Assembly: GCF_018100805.1 (NCBI RefSeq)
Contig: NZ_JAGJEA010000004.1
Span: forward strand, 124,001-188,000
Direction of reading: 5' to 3'
DNA from: Aquimarina sp. MMG016
Lineage (GTDB): Bacteria; Bacteroidota; Bacteroidia; Flavobacteriales; Flavobacteriaceae
Length of the DNA: 64,000 bases
Shown: positions 44,739-52,396 of the stretch, piece after piece
Position numbering within the stretch: position 1 is the first letter of the stretch
Layout: every line of letters begins with the position of its first letter
Notes under the pieces: model-generated
What the model was told of the DNA's origin: nothing
Databases searched by the model: none
Seen by the model: the letters and a program-made list of their open reading frames with translations, nothing else
Program-made: the position numbers and the translations under genes

Positions 44739-45425
44739 TTATAACTTAGTTGCTCGAAGCATCTCTCTCTTACCTGGCGGACCGGGAAGTCTTTCTACCA
44801 TAAAACCTACCTCTTGCATTGCTCTTCTAACGCTTCCTTTTGCTGCATAAGTTACTAATGCACCACCTTTTTTAAGGGCATTATACATTTTCTGAAAGAT
44901 AGCAGTAGTCCAAAGTTCTGGTTGTACTCTCGCACCAAAAGCATCAAAATAGATAAGATTGAAGCTATTTTTATCTTCTATATCCGCAAAAAACTGCTGA
45001 CGCTTTGTAAGTTCATAGTCTTCAGTGATCAGAATTAGTTTTTCCCATTCGGATTCGTGCATTATCTTAAAAACCTCTTCTTTTTCTTTTGCTAAAAGTG
45101 TTTCAGCATAGTTCATAAGCTTTGCTTCTTCAAAAGCTACCGGATATGCCTCTACTCCTGTATAATTGACTTTTTGATTAATTTTTTCAGCTTCCAAAAA
45201 AGTAATAAATGCATTAAGACCTGTACCAAAACCAATTTCTAGAATATATAACGGGTTTAACACTTTTGATTTTAGAATATGGTTAAATCCACTTTCAATA
45301 AAAACGTGTTTTGCCTCATTGATGGCTCCGTGTTTAGAATGATACTGTTCATTCCAGTCCGGTAAATGAATCGTAGTTGATCCATCTCCGGTAGTAATAA
45401 TTTCACGTTTTAATTTGTCTTGCAT
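44739..45425 (-). CDS. mnmD: tRNA (5-methylaminomethyl-2-thiouridine)(34)-methyltransferase MnmD
   Basis: A stand-alone methyltransferase domain of 228 residues, equal to the N-terminal half of E. coli MnmC. It has the SAM-binding motif ILEIGFGTGLNAFITFLEA and the family phrase YFDAFGARVQPELWT, and ends GPPGKREMLRATKL. It makes the final methylation of the wobble uridine. The oxidase half (MnmC domain) is absent, as in many Gram-positives and Bacteroidota. The start overlaps the upstream DUF4920 stop as TAATG. Confidence 0.93.
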   Translation of the reverse strand: MQDKLKREIITTGDGSTTIHLPDWNEQYHSKHGAINEAKHVFIESGFNHILKSKVLNPLYILEIGFGTGLNAFITFLEAEKINQKVNYTGVEAYPVAFEEAKLMNYAETLLAKEKEEVFKIMHESEWEKLILITEDYELTKRQQFFADIEDKNSFNLIYFDAFGARVQPELWTTAIFQKMYNALKKGGALVTYAAKGSVRRAMQEVGFMVERLPGPPGKREMLRATKL

Positions 45426-45931
45426 TAGTTTTTAATCAAAACACCATCTGCGATAAAAGAATATGTTTTCTTTGGAGTGGTTATAGCTGCTATTTCTTCT
45501 TCTGATTTACCGGCATCACTTGCGAAATGACGTTGATCTTCTACTGACATTTCGCTAACAAAAGCTTTGCCTTGAACAATAACAGTATCTTTTTCTATAT
45601 CTTTTGGTACAAAAAAACCATAATCCTTAAACTTTACCATAGTTTCTTTATTGTTACCCAAAGCCACTTTCATCCAACACCCTTTAGCTTTACAAACATC
45701 ATTTACCGTACTTGAAAAAGCGACAGAAATAGTATCTCCTTCTTTAAGGTTTTCATAAGTTGAAGCTATTGAGTTTTGATATAAAATATCTTTAGAAATC
45801 ACTTCACCACCTAAACTATTATAGTTTTCATTTACGATATCCGAAACAGAGAACGATTTTCCTTGTTTGGTTGATGAGTTACAAGCTAACAAGAGTAGCA
45901 ATCCTGCAAAAAAAAGTATGTTTTTTTTCAT
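45425..45931 (-). CDS. DUF4920 domain-containing lipoprotein
   Basis: 168 residues with lipoprotein signal MKKNILFFAGLLLLLAC, lipidated at Cys17. The conserved core holds GDTISVAFSSTVNDVCKAKGCWMKVALG, with the cysteine pair CKAKGC, then VKFKDYGFFVPKDI and GKAFVSEMSVEDQRHFA. DUF4920 proteins are a Bacteroidota family related to OB-fold lipoproteins; the CxxxGC motif may bind metal. It is coupled by TAATG to mnmD downstream. That is likely an operon accident and not a pathway link. Confidence 0.93.
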   Translation of the reverse strand: MKKNILFFAGLLLLLACNSSTKQGKSFSVSDIVNENYNSLGGEVISKDILYQNSIASTYENLKEGDTISVAFSSTVNDVCKAKGCWMKVALGNNKETMVKFKDYGFFVPKDIEKDTVIVQGKAFVSEMSVEDQRHFASDAGKSEEEIAAITTPKKTYSFIADGVLIKN

Positions 45932-45999
45932 TTTTGTTTATTATACTATCGTTTTGCGAAATTAAGGATTTTTAGAATTCTTATTTCATAAGAAAACGG

Positions 46000-46007
46000 T
46001 ATTTTTG
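46000..46007 (+). promoter_or_regulatory. -7 element of ilvE, with a leader hairpin
   Basis: TATTTTTG fits TAnnTTTG and implies a leader of about 85 nt. The leader contains a seven-bp hairpin, AGGATAG (46059-46065) and CTATCCT (46074-46080), 20 nt before the ATG. Confidence 0.45.
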
Positions 46008-46099
46008 TGACAAATAGTGGATTACATAAGTTTTACACTGATTTACAGACAAACTATTAGGATAGTAGATCTTCTATCCTTCAAAATTTTAAAATCAGA

Positions 46100-47167
46100 A
46101 TGAAAAGTACAATCTCTCAGACAGTAGAAGTTACAAAGGTAAGTGAGTCCAAAATCGGACAAGTAGATTTTGAAAACCTTAATTTCGGAAAGGTATTTAC
46201 AGATCATATGTTTGTCTGTGATTATGTCAATGGTGAATGGCAAACTCCAAAGATTATCCCCTATGGACCTATGACTTTAGATCCTTCTGCGCGTGTTTTT
46301 CATTATGGTCAAGCCGTTTTTGAAGGAATGAAGGCGTATAAAGATGATAATGGAGATACGTTTTTGTTTAGACCAGATGAAAACTATAAGCGTATTAATA
46401 AATCTGCTGAGCGCCTGGCAATGCCCGAATTCCCAGAAGATTATTTCTTCGAAGGGTTAAACACACTACTAAAATTAGATAATGAATGGATCAAACCAGG
46501 ATTTGGTAATTCATTGTATATACGACCATTTGTCATTGCTACTCAACCAAGTGTTTCTGCCTCTGAGGCTGACGAGTATCGTTTTATGATTATATGCTCT
46601 CCAGCTCAGTCATATTATAGCGGTGATGTTAGCGTATTGGTCGCAGAAAAATTTAGTCGTTCCGCAAGTGGTGGTTTTGGATATGCCAAAGCTGCCGGAA
46701 ACTATGCTGGTCAATTCTATCCAACTAAGCTTGCTAAAGAGCAAGGGTACCAACAGGTGATATGGACAGATTCTAATTCTCACGAATATATGGAAGAAGC
46801 TGGTACTATGAATGTATTCTTTAGAGTAAATGATACTTTGCTTACCGCTCCTATTAGTGATCGTATTTTAGATGGTGTTACTCGTAAAAGTCTGATCTCA
46901 CTTGCTGAAAAAGATGGTATCAAGGTCGAAGTTAGACCTGTTAAAGTTAGTGAAATTGTAGAAGCTGCTAAAGACGGAAGCCTTAAAGAGATATTTGGAG
47001 CAGGTACCGCTGCGGTGGTAAGCCCAGTTAAAGCTTTTGGATATAAAGGAGAACATTATGAATTAGAAAAACAAGAAAATTCCTATGCTGATCATTTCAA
47101 AAAAGCTTTAATGGATATCCAGTATAACCAAGCTGAAGATGCTTTTGGATGGAGATATAAAGTATAA
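46100..47167 (+). CDS. ilvE: branched-chain amino acid aminotransferase (class IV)
   Basis: This PLP enzyme makes or degrades Leu, Ile and Val by transamination. Fold-type IV motifs: FHYGQAVFEGMKAYKDDNG near residue 73, SLYIRPFVIATQ, the Schiff-base lysine K197 in GFGYAKAAGNYAGQ, and EYMEEAGTMNVFFR with DGVTRKSLI. At 355 residues it belongs to the longer eukaryote-like group that begins with an N-terminal extension. It is a single gene with its own promoter and a strong terminator; no other ilv or leu genes are near. Confidence 0.96.
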   Translation: MKSTISQTVEVTKVSESKIGQVDFENLNFGKVFTDHMFVCDYVNGEWQTPKIIPYGPMTLDPSARVFHYGQAVFEGMKAYKDDNGDTFLFRPDENYKRINKSAERLAMPEFPEDYFFEGLNTLLKLDNEWIKPGFGNSLYIRPFVIATQPSVSASEADEYRFMIICSPAQSYYSGDVSVLVAEKFSRSASGGFGYAKAAGNYAGQFYPTKLAKEQGYQQVIWTDSNSHEYMEEAGTMNVFFRVNDTLLTAPISDRILDGVTRKSLISLAEKDGIKVEVRPVKVSEIVEAAKDGSLKEIFGAGTAAVVSPVKAFGYKGEHYELEKQENSYADHFKKALMDIQYNQAEDAFGWRYKV

Positions 47168-47197
47168 TTCTGAATTAAGAATTACGAATTCATATAA

Positions 47198-47227
47198 AAA
47201 AACTCCGGACAATGTTCCGGAGTTTTT
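47198..47227. terminator. bidirectional terminator between ilvE and the pyrophosphohydrolase gene
   Basis: AAAAACTCCGGA and TCCGGAGTTTTT form a 12-bp perfect stem around a six-base loop. It ends the plus-strand ilvE and the facing minus-strand gene. Confidence 0.9.
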
Positions 47228-47238
47228 AGTTACTTAGG

Positions 47239-47625
47239 TTATCGATCTAAAATCTCTTTAATATTTGGTTTAAAGTAATTCGGGCCTTTCAGTACTTTAC
47301 CATCTTCACGATAAATAGGTTGACCATTTTCTCCCAACTTACTCATATTACTGCGCTGAATTTCATTAAACACCTCTTCGATTTTATGCTGCATTCCGTG
47401 CTCAATAATAGTTCCACATAGAATATATAACATATCACCTAATGCATCAGCCACTTCTACTAAATCGTTATTCTGTGCTGCCTCAAAGTATTCTTCGTTT
47501 TCTTCTTTCATCAAATTAAATCGGAGTGTATTCTTAGCCTTTCCGAGGTCAGCAATTGGGTCATTTTTATATCCAATCTCAAAAGCTGTATGAAATTCTT
47601 GTACTGCAGCAATTTTATCTTTCAT
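47239..47625 (-). CDS. MazG-like nucleoside triphosphate pyrophosphohydrolase
   Basis: 128 residues of the all-alpha NTP pyrophosphohydrolase superfamily. The metal-binding helices show MKEENEEYFEAAQNN (ExxE type) and EVADALGDMLYILCGT (ExxD). Such enzymes hydrolyse non-canonical or excess NTPs to NMP and PPi. They resemble phosphoribosyl-ATP pyrophosphatase, but the his operon is not here. The C-terminus (KGPNYFKPNIKEIL) matches flavobacterial homologues as I recall them. Confidence 0.88.
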   Translation of the reverse strand: MKDKIAAVQEFHTAFEIGYKNDPIADLGKAKNTLRFNLMKEENEEYFEAAQNNDLVEVADALGDMLYILCGTIIEHGMQHKIEEVFNEIQRSNMSKLGENGQPIYREDGKVLKGPNYFKPNIKEILDR

Positions 47626-47643
47626 CCTTATTTTTTTATCATT

Positions 47644-47651
47644 TATCTTTG
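47644..47651 (+). promoter_or_regulatory. -7 element of the 63-residue membrane protein
   Basis: TATCTTTG fits TAnnTTTG. It ends 16 nt before the ATG at 47668 and so fixes that start against an in-frame upstream codon. Confidence 0.5.
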
Positions 47652-47667
47652 CGTAAAAATAGTAAAA

Positions 47668-47859
47668 ATGTTTAGTACCGGTCAGTTAATATTTGCAGGA
47701 TGTTTTGTAGTAGCATTTATCATTTTAATGATATTTAGCTATCGCAAAGACATCAAACTACACCGCAAATATTATAAAGGCAGTCTTTTTATTCTCATCG
47801 GTTTTATTATCTTTATTATATTGCTTTTTACTCTTAAAGTGTATTTGCAACCAGAATAA
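47668..47859 (+). CDS. 63-residue membrane protein, conserved hypothetical
   Basis: Two hydrophobic helices (LIFAGCFVVAFIILMIFSY and GSLFILIGFIIFIILLFTL) are separated by a basic loop RKDIKLHRKYYK, which should lie in the cytoplasm. The ATG at 47668 is preceded by an A-rich ribosome site and a -7 box. I take it as a real flavobacterial small protein; its role is unknown. Confidence 0.78.
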   Translation: MFSTGQLIFAGCFVVAFIILMIFSYRKDIKLHRKYYKGSLFILIGFIIFIILLFTLKVYLQPE

Positions 47860-47994
47860 ACCGTATTACCCCTAGTTTTCAATCAAATAATTGTTTTAGC
47901 CGCTAGTATCTTTTAGTATTGGTATTTATTTCCTTTTGATCATTTTCGATCACAAAAGGGAAAACACCTAATTTCACTTTTAAATAACATAACT

Positions 47995-48489
47995 ATGAAA
48001 CATTTTCATTTTATTCCCAAAAATAATGCCCCAATCTCTATCCCTAACGATAAGCCAGGTGATACCTTTATGAGAGCCTTTATACCTTTTGATGTTGATT
48101 ATGCTTCTGCATACATACAAGCTTTTTACAATTTCAAGGGTGAAAATAATGAGATTTTAATATTAAATTTTAAAGCTCAATGTAATAGAAATTATATTGG
48201 CCCAAATAATATTAAATTTTTATGCATCCAAATTGAAGGAGCTTACAATAATGAAAAAATCGAAATGATTGTATTAAAATCCAAATTAAGAAATAACTGG
48301 TTTATTACGGACAGAAAACCTGGAGAATATGGTCTACAAGATTACCCAAATTGGAAAGGAGATGTTTTTAGGATGGACGTTTCAAAAGACAAACCATTTA
48401 TAGTGGACAAAGCAGATATAGTCTTACCTGATCTTAGCCTTGATTTGGATGTAGATGGAAAAGATAGTTGTACCATTCCCCCTAACTAA
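47995..48489 (+). CDS. unknown protein A with C-terminal DSCTIPP tail
   Basis: 164 residues without signal peptide or membrane helix. It starts MKHFHFIPKNNAPISIP, has a beta-rich middle (IQAFYNFKGENNEILILNF, FLCIQIEGAYNNEKIEMIVLK) and ends DGKDSCTIPPN. The downstream gene encodes a protein with the same opening pattern (MKxxFxFxPK) and the same end (DSCTIPP), so the two are distant paralogues. The terminal cysteine in a short Pro-rich tail is the best conserved part. The fold and role are not recognised. A two-component system follows. The upstream region holds an interrupted CTTTTG/CAAAAG hairpin. Confidence 0.78.
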   Translation: MKHFHFIPKNNAPISIPNDKPGDTFMRAFIPFDVDYASAYIQAFYNFKGENNEILILNFKAQCNRNYIGPNNIKFLCIQIEGAYNNEKIEMIVLKSKLRNNWFITDRKPGEYGLQDYPNWKGDVFRMDVSKDKPFIVDKADIVLPDLSLDLDVDGKDSCTIPPN

Positions 48490-48517
48490 AAAAAAAGGAA
48501 ATATCCCCTATATTGGG

Positions 48518-48540
48518 TATGGTTTTGCCATATTTTTTTA
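48518..48540 (+). terminator. weak intrinsic terminator after protein A
   Basis: TATGG and CCATA pair around TTTTG and are followed by seven T. The stem is short, so read-through into the paralogue is possible. Confidence 0.5.
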
Positions 48541-48588
48541 AGGAAGTTTGATTTAACTAAATAATGAATCTTTAAAATTTTATAAACT

Positions 48589-49131
48589 ATGAAACTTCCA
48601 TTTAATTTCTACCCAAAACCTGAGAGAATAATAACAGTTCCTATAGAACCGCACGATCGAAGTATTTTACATTTGATAATACCGGTTAAGACACAAGATA
48701 GAGGGATAAATATCGATTCTATTATACCTACATTATATCTAGGTAACATTTTACACATAGCTTTCAATGTGGATTACAACTCTAATTCTGGCTTAAAATA
48801 TTATAAGTTTATTTATCTAAAAATATCCGGCTTACCCAATCAAACTGATTTAGTTCAATTGAAAGTAAATAATCAAAATACGGGATCTGAACCATACCCT
48901 CAATTAGAGTTAGAAAATTATGTATCTCTCAAAAAACCTATAGCTCACTTTAAATATATAGATAATAAAAAACCTATGGAACTTGTTTCCTCAATTAGAT
49001 CTTTTAATAATAGAGAAGAAATTCAAAAACATCTAGAATTTGCTGAGAATCATCTTCAATTGGAACATAGCAGTAATACTGAACTAGAATTTGATAGTTG
49101 CACAATACCACCTGGAGGAGGAATCATATAG
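48589..49131 (+). CDS. unknown protein B with C-terminal DSCTIPP tail
   Basis: 180 residues, cytoplasmic by sequence. It begins MKLPFNFYPKPERIITVPIE, has beta-type stretches (HLIIPVKTQD, GNILHIAFNVDYN, KFIYLKISGLPNQTDLVQLKV), a helix-rich segment (REEIQKHLEFAENHLQLEHS) and the tail FDSCTIPPGGGII. It shares opening pattern, overall order and tail with protein A at 47995 but little else, so divergence is strong apart from the tail. The conserved tail after a long variable body could be a recognition, lipidation or modification site. A clear terminator separates it from the sensor kinase gene. Confidence 0.78.
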   Translation: MKLPFNFYPKPERIITVPIEPHDRSILHLIIPVKTQDRGINIDSIIPTLYLGNILHIAFNVDYNSNSGLKYYKFIYLKISGLPNQTDLVQLKVNNQNTGSEPYPQLELENYVSLKKPIAHFKYIDNKKPMELVSSIRSFNNREEIQKHLEFAENHLQLEHSSNTELEFDSCTIPPGGGII

Positions 49132-49155
49132 ATTAGACATCATACTAAAACGATT

Positions 49156-49182
49156 AAAATACCCTTAAACGGGTATTTTTTT
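49156..49182 (+). terminator. intrinsic terminator after protein B
   Basis: AATACCC and GGGTATT pair (extended by A-T pairs) around TTAAAC, with a T run. The response-regulator terminator at 51763 has almost the same stem. Confidence 0.85.
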
Positions 49183-49226
49183 ATATATTTAATTTAACCA
49201 CTTTGCAGATAAATTAATTTTCATCA

Positions 49227-51113
49227 ATGCGTTACCTACTCTTCGTAACACTACTCTTTAGTATTATACCTTTTTCCTTTGCTCAGGAAAAAGAGTATTC
49301 CTTAAATCAGGCAGAACTCCTTTTCCAAAAAGGAAAATATGAAGAAGCAAAGCTAGAATTAGAAAAGTCCTTTAAAGACAATATTATTAATACCGATTAT
49401 TGTCTTTTTCTTAGTAAAATTTATGCACGACAATTCCAAATGCGTTCGAGCCTTTATTGGCTAAAAAAAGCAAAAAACCACGCTAATGAAAAATTTACCA
49501 AAACACAAGAATTTCATTATAATTTATGGCTCGGTTTTAATTATGAAATCAACAAAAACTACTTTAAGAGTTATGAACACTATATAAAAGCTCTGGAAAT
49601 CTCCCAAAAAATAGATATACCCTATTATAAGAATTTTCTTTATATGCAAGGTTTATCTCTATTAGGAGAAAATGATTATAAGGATAGAGCAAAAAAATGG
49701 ATAGACAGTTATAAAGAATTTGTAAATAAGTTAAATAATGAATTTTATCTAAATAGTTACTATTATGCACTGACTAACTACTTCCATCACAAAAAGGAGA
49801 GTGATTCCACGATTTTATATGCAGACAAGTATCTAAAATCATCAAAAGCAATTAAAAACACTTCGAGGCTTGTAAATGCTTATACTTATAAAGGTATTGC
49901 TTGCGCCGAACACAAAAAAAATCAGGATTCCGCTAGGTTTTATCACCACTTAGCAATGAAAATTTGTTCTTGCCCAGAAAATTCTTTGATACAAGGAACC
50001 TATAAATATAATATTGCCAGAACATACATACTAGACTCTAATCGGCAAAAAGCGAAGAAGTGGTTATATAAAGCTTGGAAAGACACATCCCAAATTCGTA
50101 ATAACTATAGATTTATGAAAATTAGCAAAGATTTAGACTCCATATATTTTTTAGAAAACAATTATGATTCTGCATATTACTTTGCGAAGCAGTTTAAACG
50201 ATTTTCGGATAGCACAAAGATTTCCCAAACAAAAAGACGATTAGATTCTATCCAAATGGAGTCCGAAATTGCTGAACAGAAAAATGAAAGCATAATTAAT
50301 AAAAAAAAAGCCACCAAGAACAAAATCATAGCTTCTAGCTTAGCTGGTGGCTTAATTTCTGTTTGTGTTATAGCTTTCCTGATTTATAAAAACACCAAAC
50401 GCAAACAACGTATTGCAGAACAAGAGCGAGAGATTCAGGTTCAAAAAACAGAAAAAGTACTCAAAGAGCAGGAGCTCGCTACCATCGATGCTATGATATC
50501 CGGCCAGGAAAAAGAGCGACAACGATTGGCAAATGACTTACACGACAATTTAGGGAGTACACTTGCTACAGTAAAACTTCATTTTAATCACCTTCTAAAA
50601 AATAGAAGCAATTCAAAAGCAGAAAACATTGAAGAATTATATTCCAAAACCAATACTCTCCTTGAAGAAGCTTATCAAAAAGTGCGATCTATAGCTCATG
50701 AGAAGAATAGTGGTGTTATGGCTAATCAAGGTTTACTTCCCGCCATTAAAAGTTTAGCAAAAAAAGTATCTAATGGTAAAAACCTAAAAATCGAAGTCCA
50801 AGATTTTGGATTAGATGAGAGATTAGATAATAGTCTGGAAATCTCAATATTTAGAATCATTCAGGAATTGATAACTAATATTATAAAACATGCTAATGCT
50901 TCTGAAATACATATTTCATTAACTAATCACGATTCTTTACTAAATATCATCATAGAAGATAATGGTAAGGGATTCGACAATAAAATACTTCCGGAAAAAG
51001 ATGGTATGGGGTTACGAAATATCGAAAAACGAATAGAACATATGGAAGGTACTTTTGAAATTGACTCTACCATTGGTAAAGGAACCAATATCATCATAAA
51101 CATACCGATATGA
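49227..51113 (+). CDS. TPR-containing sensor histidine kinase (HisKA_3 type)
   Basis: Signal peptide MRYLLFVTLLFSIIPFSFA, then a periplasmic region of tetratricopeptide-like helices (LNQAELLFQKGKYEEAKLEL onward, about 25-330), one transmembrane helix (about 368-388), a coiled coil and a HisKA_3 dimerisation domain with phospho-acceptor H439 (RLANDLHDNLGSTLA). The HATPase domain has the N box IIQELITNIIKHA and the G1 box EDNGKGFD. It phosphorylates the NarL-type regulator whose gene overlaps its stop as ATGA. The TPR sensor suggests peptide or protein sensing; the signal is unknown. Confidence 0.93.
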   Translation: MRYLLFVTLLFSIIPFSFAQEKEYSLNQAELLFQKGKYEEAKLELEKSFKDNIINTDYCLFLSKIYARQFQMRSSLYWLKKAKNHANEKFTKTQEFHYNLWLGFNYEINKNYFKSYEHYIKALEISQKIDIPYYKNFLYMQGLSLLGENDYKDRAKKWIDSYKEFVNKLNNEFYLNSYYYALTNYFHHKKESDSTILYADKYLKSSKAIKNTSRLVNAYTYKGIACAEHKKNQDSARFYHHLAMKICSCPENSLIQGTYKYNIARTYILDSNRQKAKKWLYKAWKDTSQIRNNYRFMKISKDLDSIYFLENNYDSAYYFAKQFKRFSDSTKISQTKRRLDSIQMESEIAEQKNESIINKKKATKNKIIASSLAGGLISVCVIAFLIYKNTKRKQRIAEQEREIQVQKTEKVLKEQELATIDAMISGQEKERQRLANDLHDNLGSTLATVKLHFNHLLKNRSNSKAENIEELYSKTNTLLEEAYQKVRSIAHEKNSGVMANQGLLPAIKSLAKKVSNGKNLKIEVQDFGLDERLDNSLEISIFRIIQELITNIIKHANASEIHISLTNHDSLLNIIIEDNGKGFDNKILPEKDGMGLRNIEKRIEHMEGTFEIDSTIGKGTNIIINIPI

Positions 51114-51736
51114 TAACTGTAGCTATAGCCGAAGACCATCAGTCTTTAATCGACGGAATTCATCTGCTTCTTAAATACGAAGAAGAGATTAGTATCGTAG
51201 GGATGGTTAATGATGGTGAAGAATTATTAGAAGTCGTAAGATTAAAGCAACCCAAAGTTGTATTAATGGATATCCGTATGCCAAAAATTGATGGTATCGC
51301 TGCAACCAAAATCATTAAAAAAGAATTGCCACATATAAAAGTAATTGCTTTTTCGATGTTTGATCAGGAAGATGCTGTTCGACAAATGATTGCTGCAGGT
51401 GCTTCTGGATATTTATTAAAAAACTCTCCCTTAGAAGAAGTACTTACTGCCATCCAGGAAGTAATGAAAGGCAATACCTATTTTGATGCATCTATTGATC
51501 CATCTTTCCTCTCAGAAGACACTACTCAACAAAAGAAAAAACAGGTACTATCTAAAAGTGAAAGAGAAATCCTTACCTTAATTGGACAAGGAAAAACTTC
51601 TTCAGAGATTGCTGCGATTAGGTTTAATTCTGTATCTACCGTAGAAACACATCGTAAAAACATTATTCGTAAACTTGGCCTTAAAGGTAAAGGTGAACTA
51701 TTGCGTTATGCAATCGAGAAAAAATATGATTTTTAG
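51110..51736 (+). CDS. NarL/LuxR-type response regulator
   Basis: 208 residues with a receiver domain (acidic pocket AEDHQSL, phospho-acceptor D54 in VLMDIRMPKIDG, conserved K in YLLKNSPLEE) and a LuxR-type helix-turn-helix (LSKSEREILTLIGQGKTSSEIAAIRFNSVSTVETHRKNIIRKLGLKG). It overlaps the kinase gene by 4 nt, so they form one operon. The adjacent DSCTIPP protein genes and the membrane protein gene downstream are the obvious candidate targets, which is inference. Confidence 0.95.
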   Translation: MITVAIAEDHQSLIDGIHLLLKYEEEISIVGMVNDGEELLEVVRLKQPKVVLMDIRMPKIDGIAATKIIKKELPHIKVIAFSMFDQEDAVRQMIAAGASGYLLKNSPLEEVLTAIQEVMKGNTYFDASIDPSFLSEDTTQQKKKQVLSKSEREILTLIGQGKTSSEIAAIRFNSVSTVETHRKNIIRKLGLKGKGELLRYAIEKKYDF

Positions 51737-51762
51737 AAAATTATAACAACACTCATCTGCAG

Positions 51763-51787
51763 AATACCCTTGATCGGGTATTTTTTT
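51763..51787 (+). terminator. intrinsic terminator of the two-component operon
   Basis: AATACCC and GGGTATT pair around TTGATC, followed by T7. The stem equals that after protein B (49156). Confidence 0.88.
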
Positions 51788-51803
51788 ACATCTAATTCTG
51801 GTG

Positions 51804-51811
51804 TAGATTTG
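51804..51811 (+). promoter_or_regulatory. -7 element before the unknown membrane protein
   Basis: TAGATTTG fits TAnnTTTG, giving a leader of about 90 nt. The box overlaps GGTGTAG (51800-51806), whose perfect complement CTACACC stands at 51851-51857. Confidence 0.35.
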
Positions 51812-51908
51812 AGATAAATAATTTAATAACAAAATACACTCTGATTGTTCCTACACCATAAATCCTAATTATGCTTTAAAAGTTAAAATCATTTAAAATT
51901 TAAAGATT

Positions 51909-52334
51909 ATGAATACAATACTCCCAAGGGTTATAACCCAAAAAGATAAAGTAAAAGAAACGAACCTTAAACCTGATGGTTATTTTCAGAAAGTGATTAA
52001 ATACATTCCAGGAGAGATCGTAGCCTTTTACTTAGTTTTTAACAAGTTTGCGATCGAAAATGGTGTACAAGGTTTTTTGACTTTATTTATTATAGGGTTG
52101 ATTTTGACCCCTTTCTATAAATATTTTGGACTAAAAGATCAATCTAATATTTTAGACACACCTTGGTTTCAGATCATTATCTCAGTGATAGCATTCGCAA
52201 TATGGGTGTTTGCATTAGGTGACTTAAGTAGATTAATAGGAGAATATGATCCTTTCTTTTCTTCACTAACATTAGCCACATTCACCATGGCTACTCCTAT
52301 TCTTGAAAATTTATTTGAACTAAAGAAGCTATAG
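51909..52334 (+). CDS. unknown polytopic membrane protein
   Basis: 141 residues. A charged N-terminus (MNTILPRVITQKDKVKETNL) leads into about four hydrophobic segments: YIPGEIVAFYLVFNKFA, GFLTLFIIGLILTPFYKYF, WFQIIISVIAFAIWVFAL and SSLTLATFTMATPILENLF. The phrase IPGEIVAFYLVF looks like a family signature, but I cannot name the family. It follows the two-component operon after its terminator, on the same strand, with a long leader. Confidence 0.75.
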   Translation: MNTILPRVITQKDKVKETNLKPDGYFQKVIKYIPGEIVAFYLVFNKFAIENGVQGFLTLFIIGLILTPFYKYFGLKDQSNILDTPWFQIIISVIAFAIWVFALGDLSRLIGEYDPFFSSLTLATFTMATPILENLFELKKL

Positions 52335-52340
52335 AAATAA

Positions 52341-52368
52341 AGAGCCTCGTTTAAAAAAACGAGGCTCT
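52341..52368. terminator. hairpin between convergent genes, probable terminator
   Basis: AGAGCCTCGTTT and AAACGAGGCTCT form a perfect 12-bp stem with an AAAA loop. The flanking T runs are poor on both strands, so termination strength is uncertain. Confidence 0.6.
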
Positions 52369-52396
52369 TAAAAGCAAATATTTTTTAATCCACCAA

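Noticed and set aside
52341..52368. Strong terminator claim for the 12-bp hairpin between 51909 and 52397 genes
   Set aside because: Stem quality is high, but T runs are weak on both strands, so it is listed only as a probable terminator.
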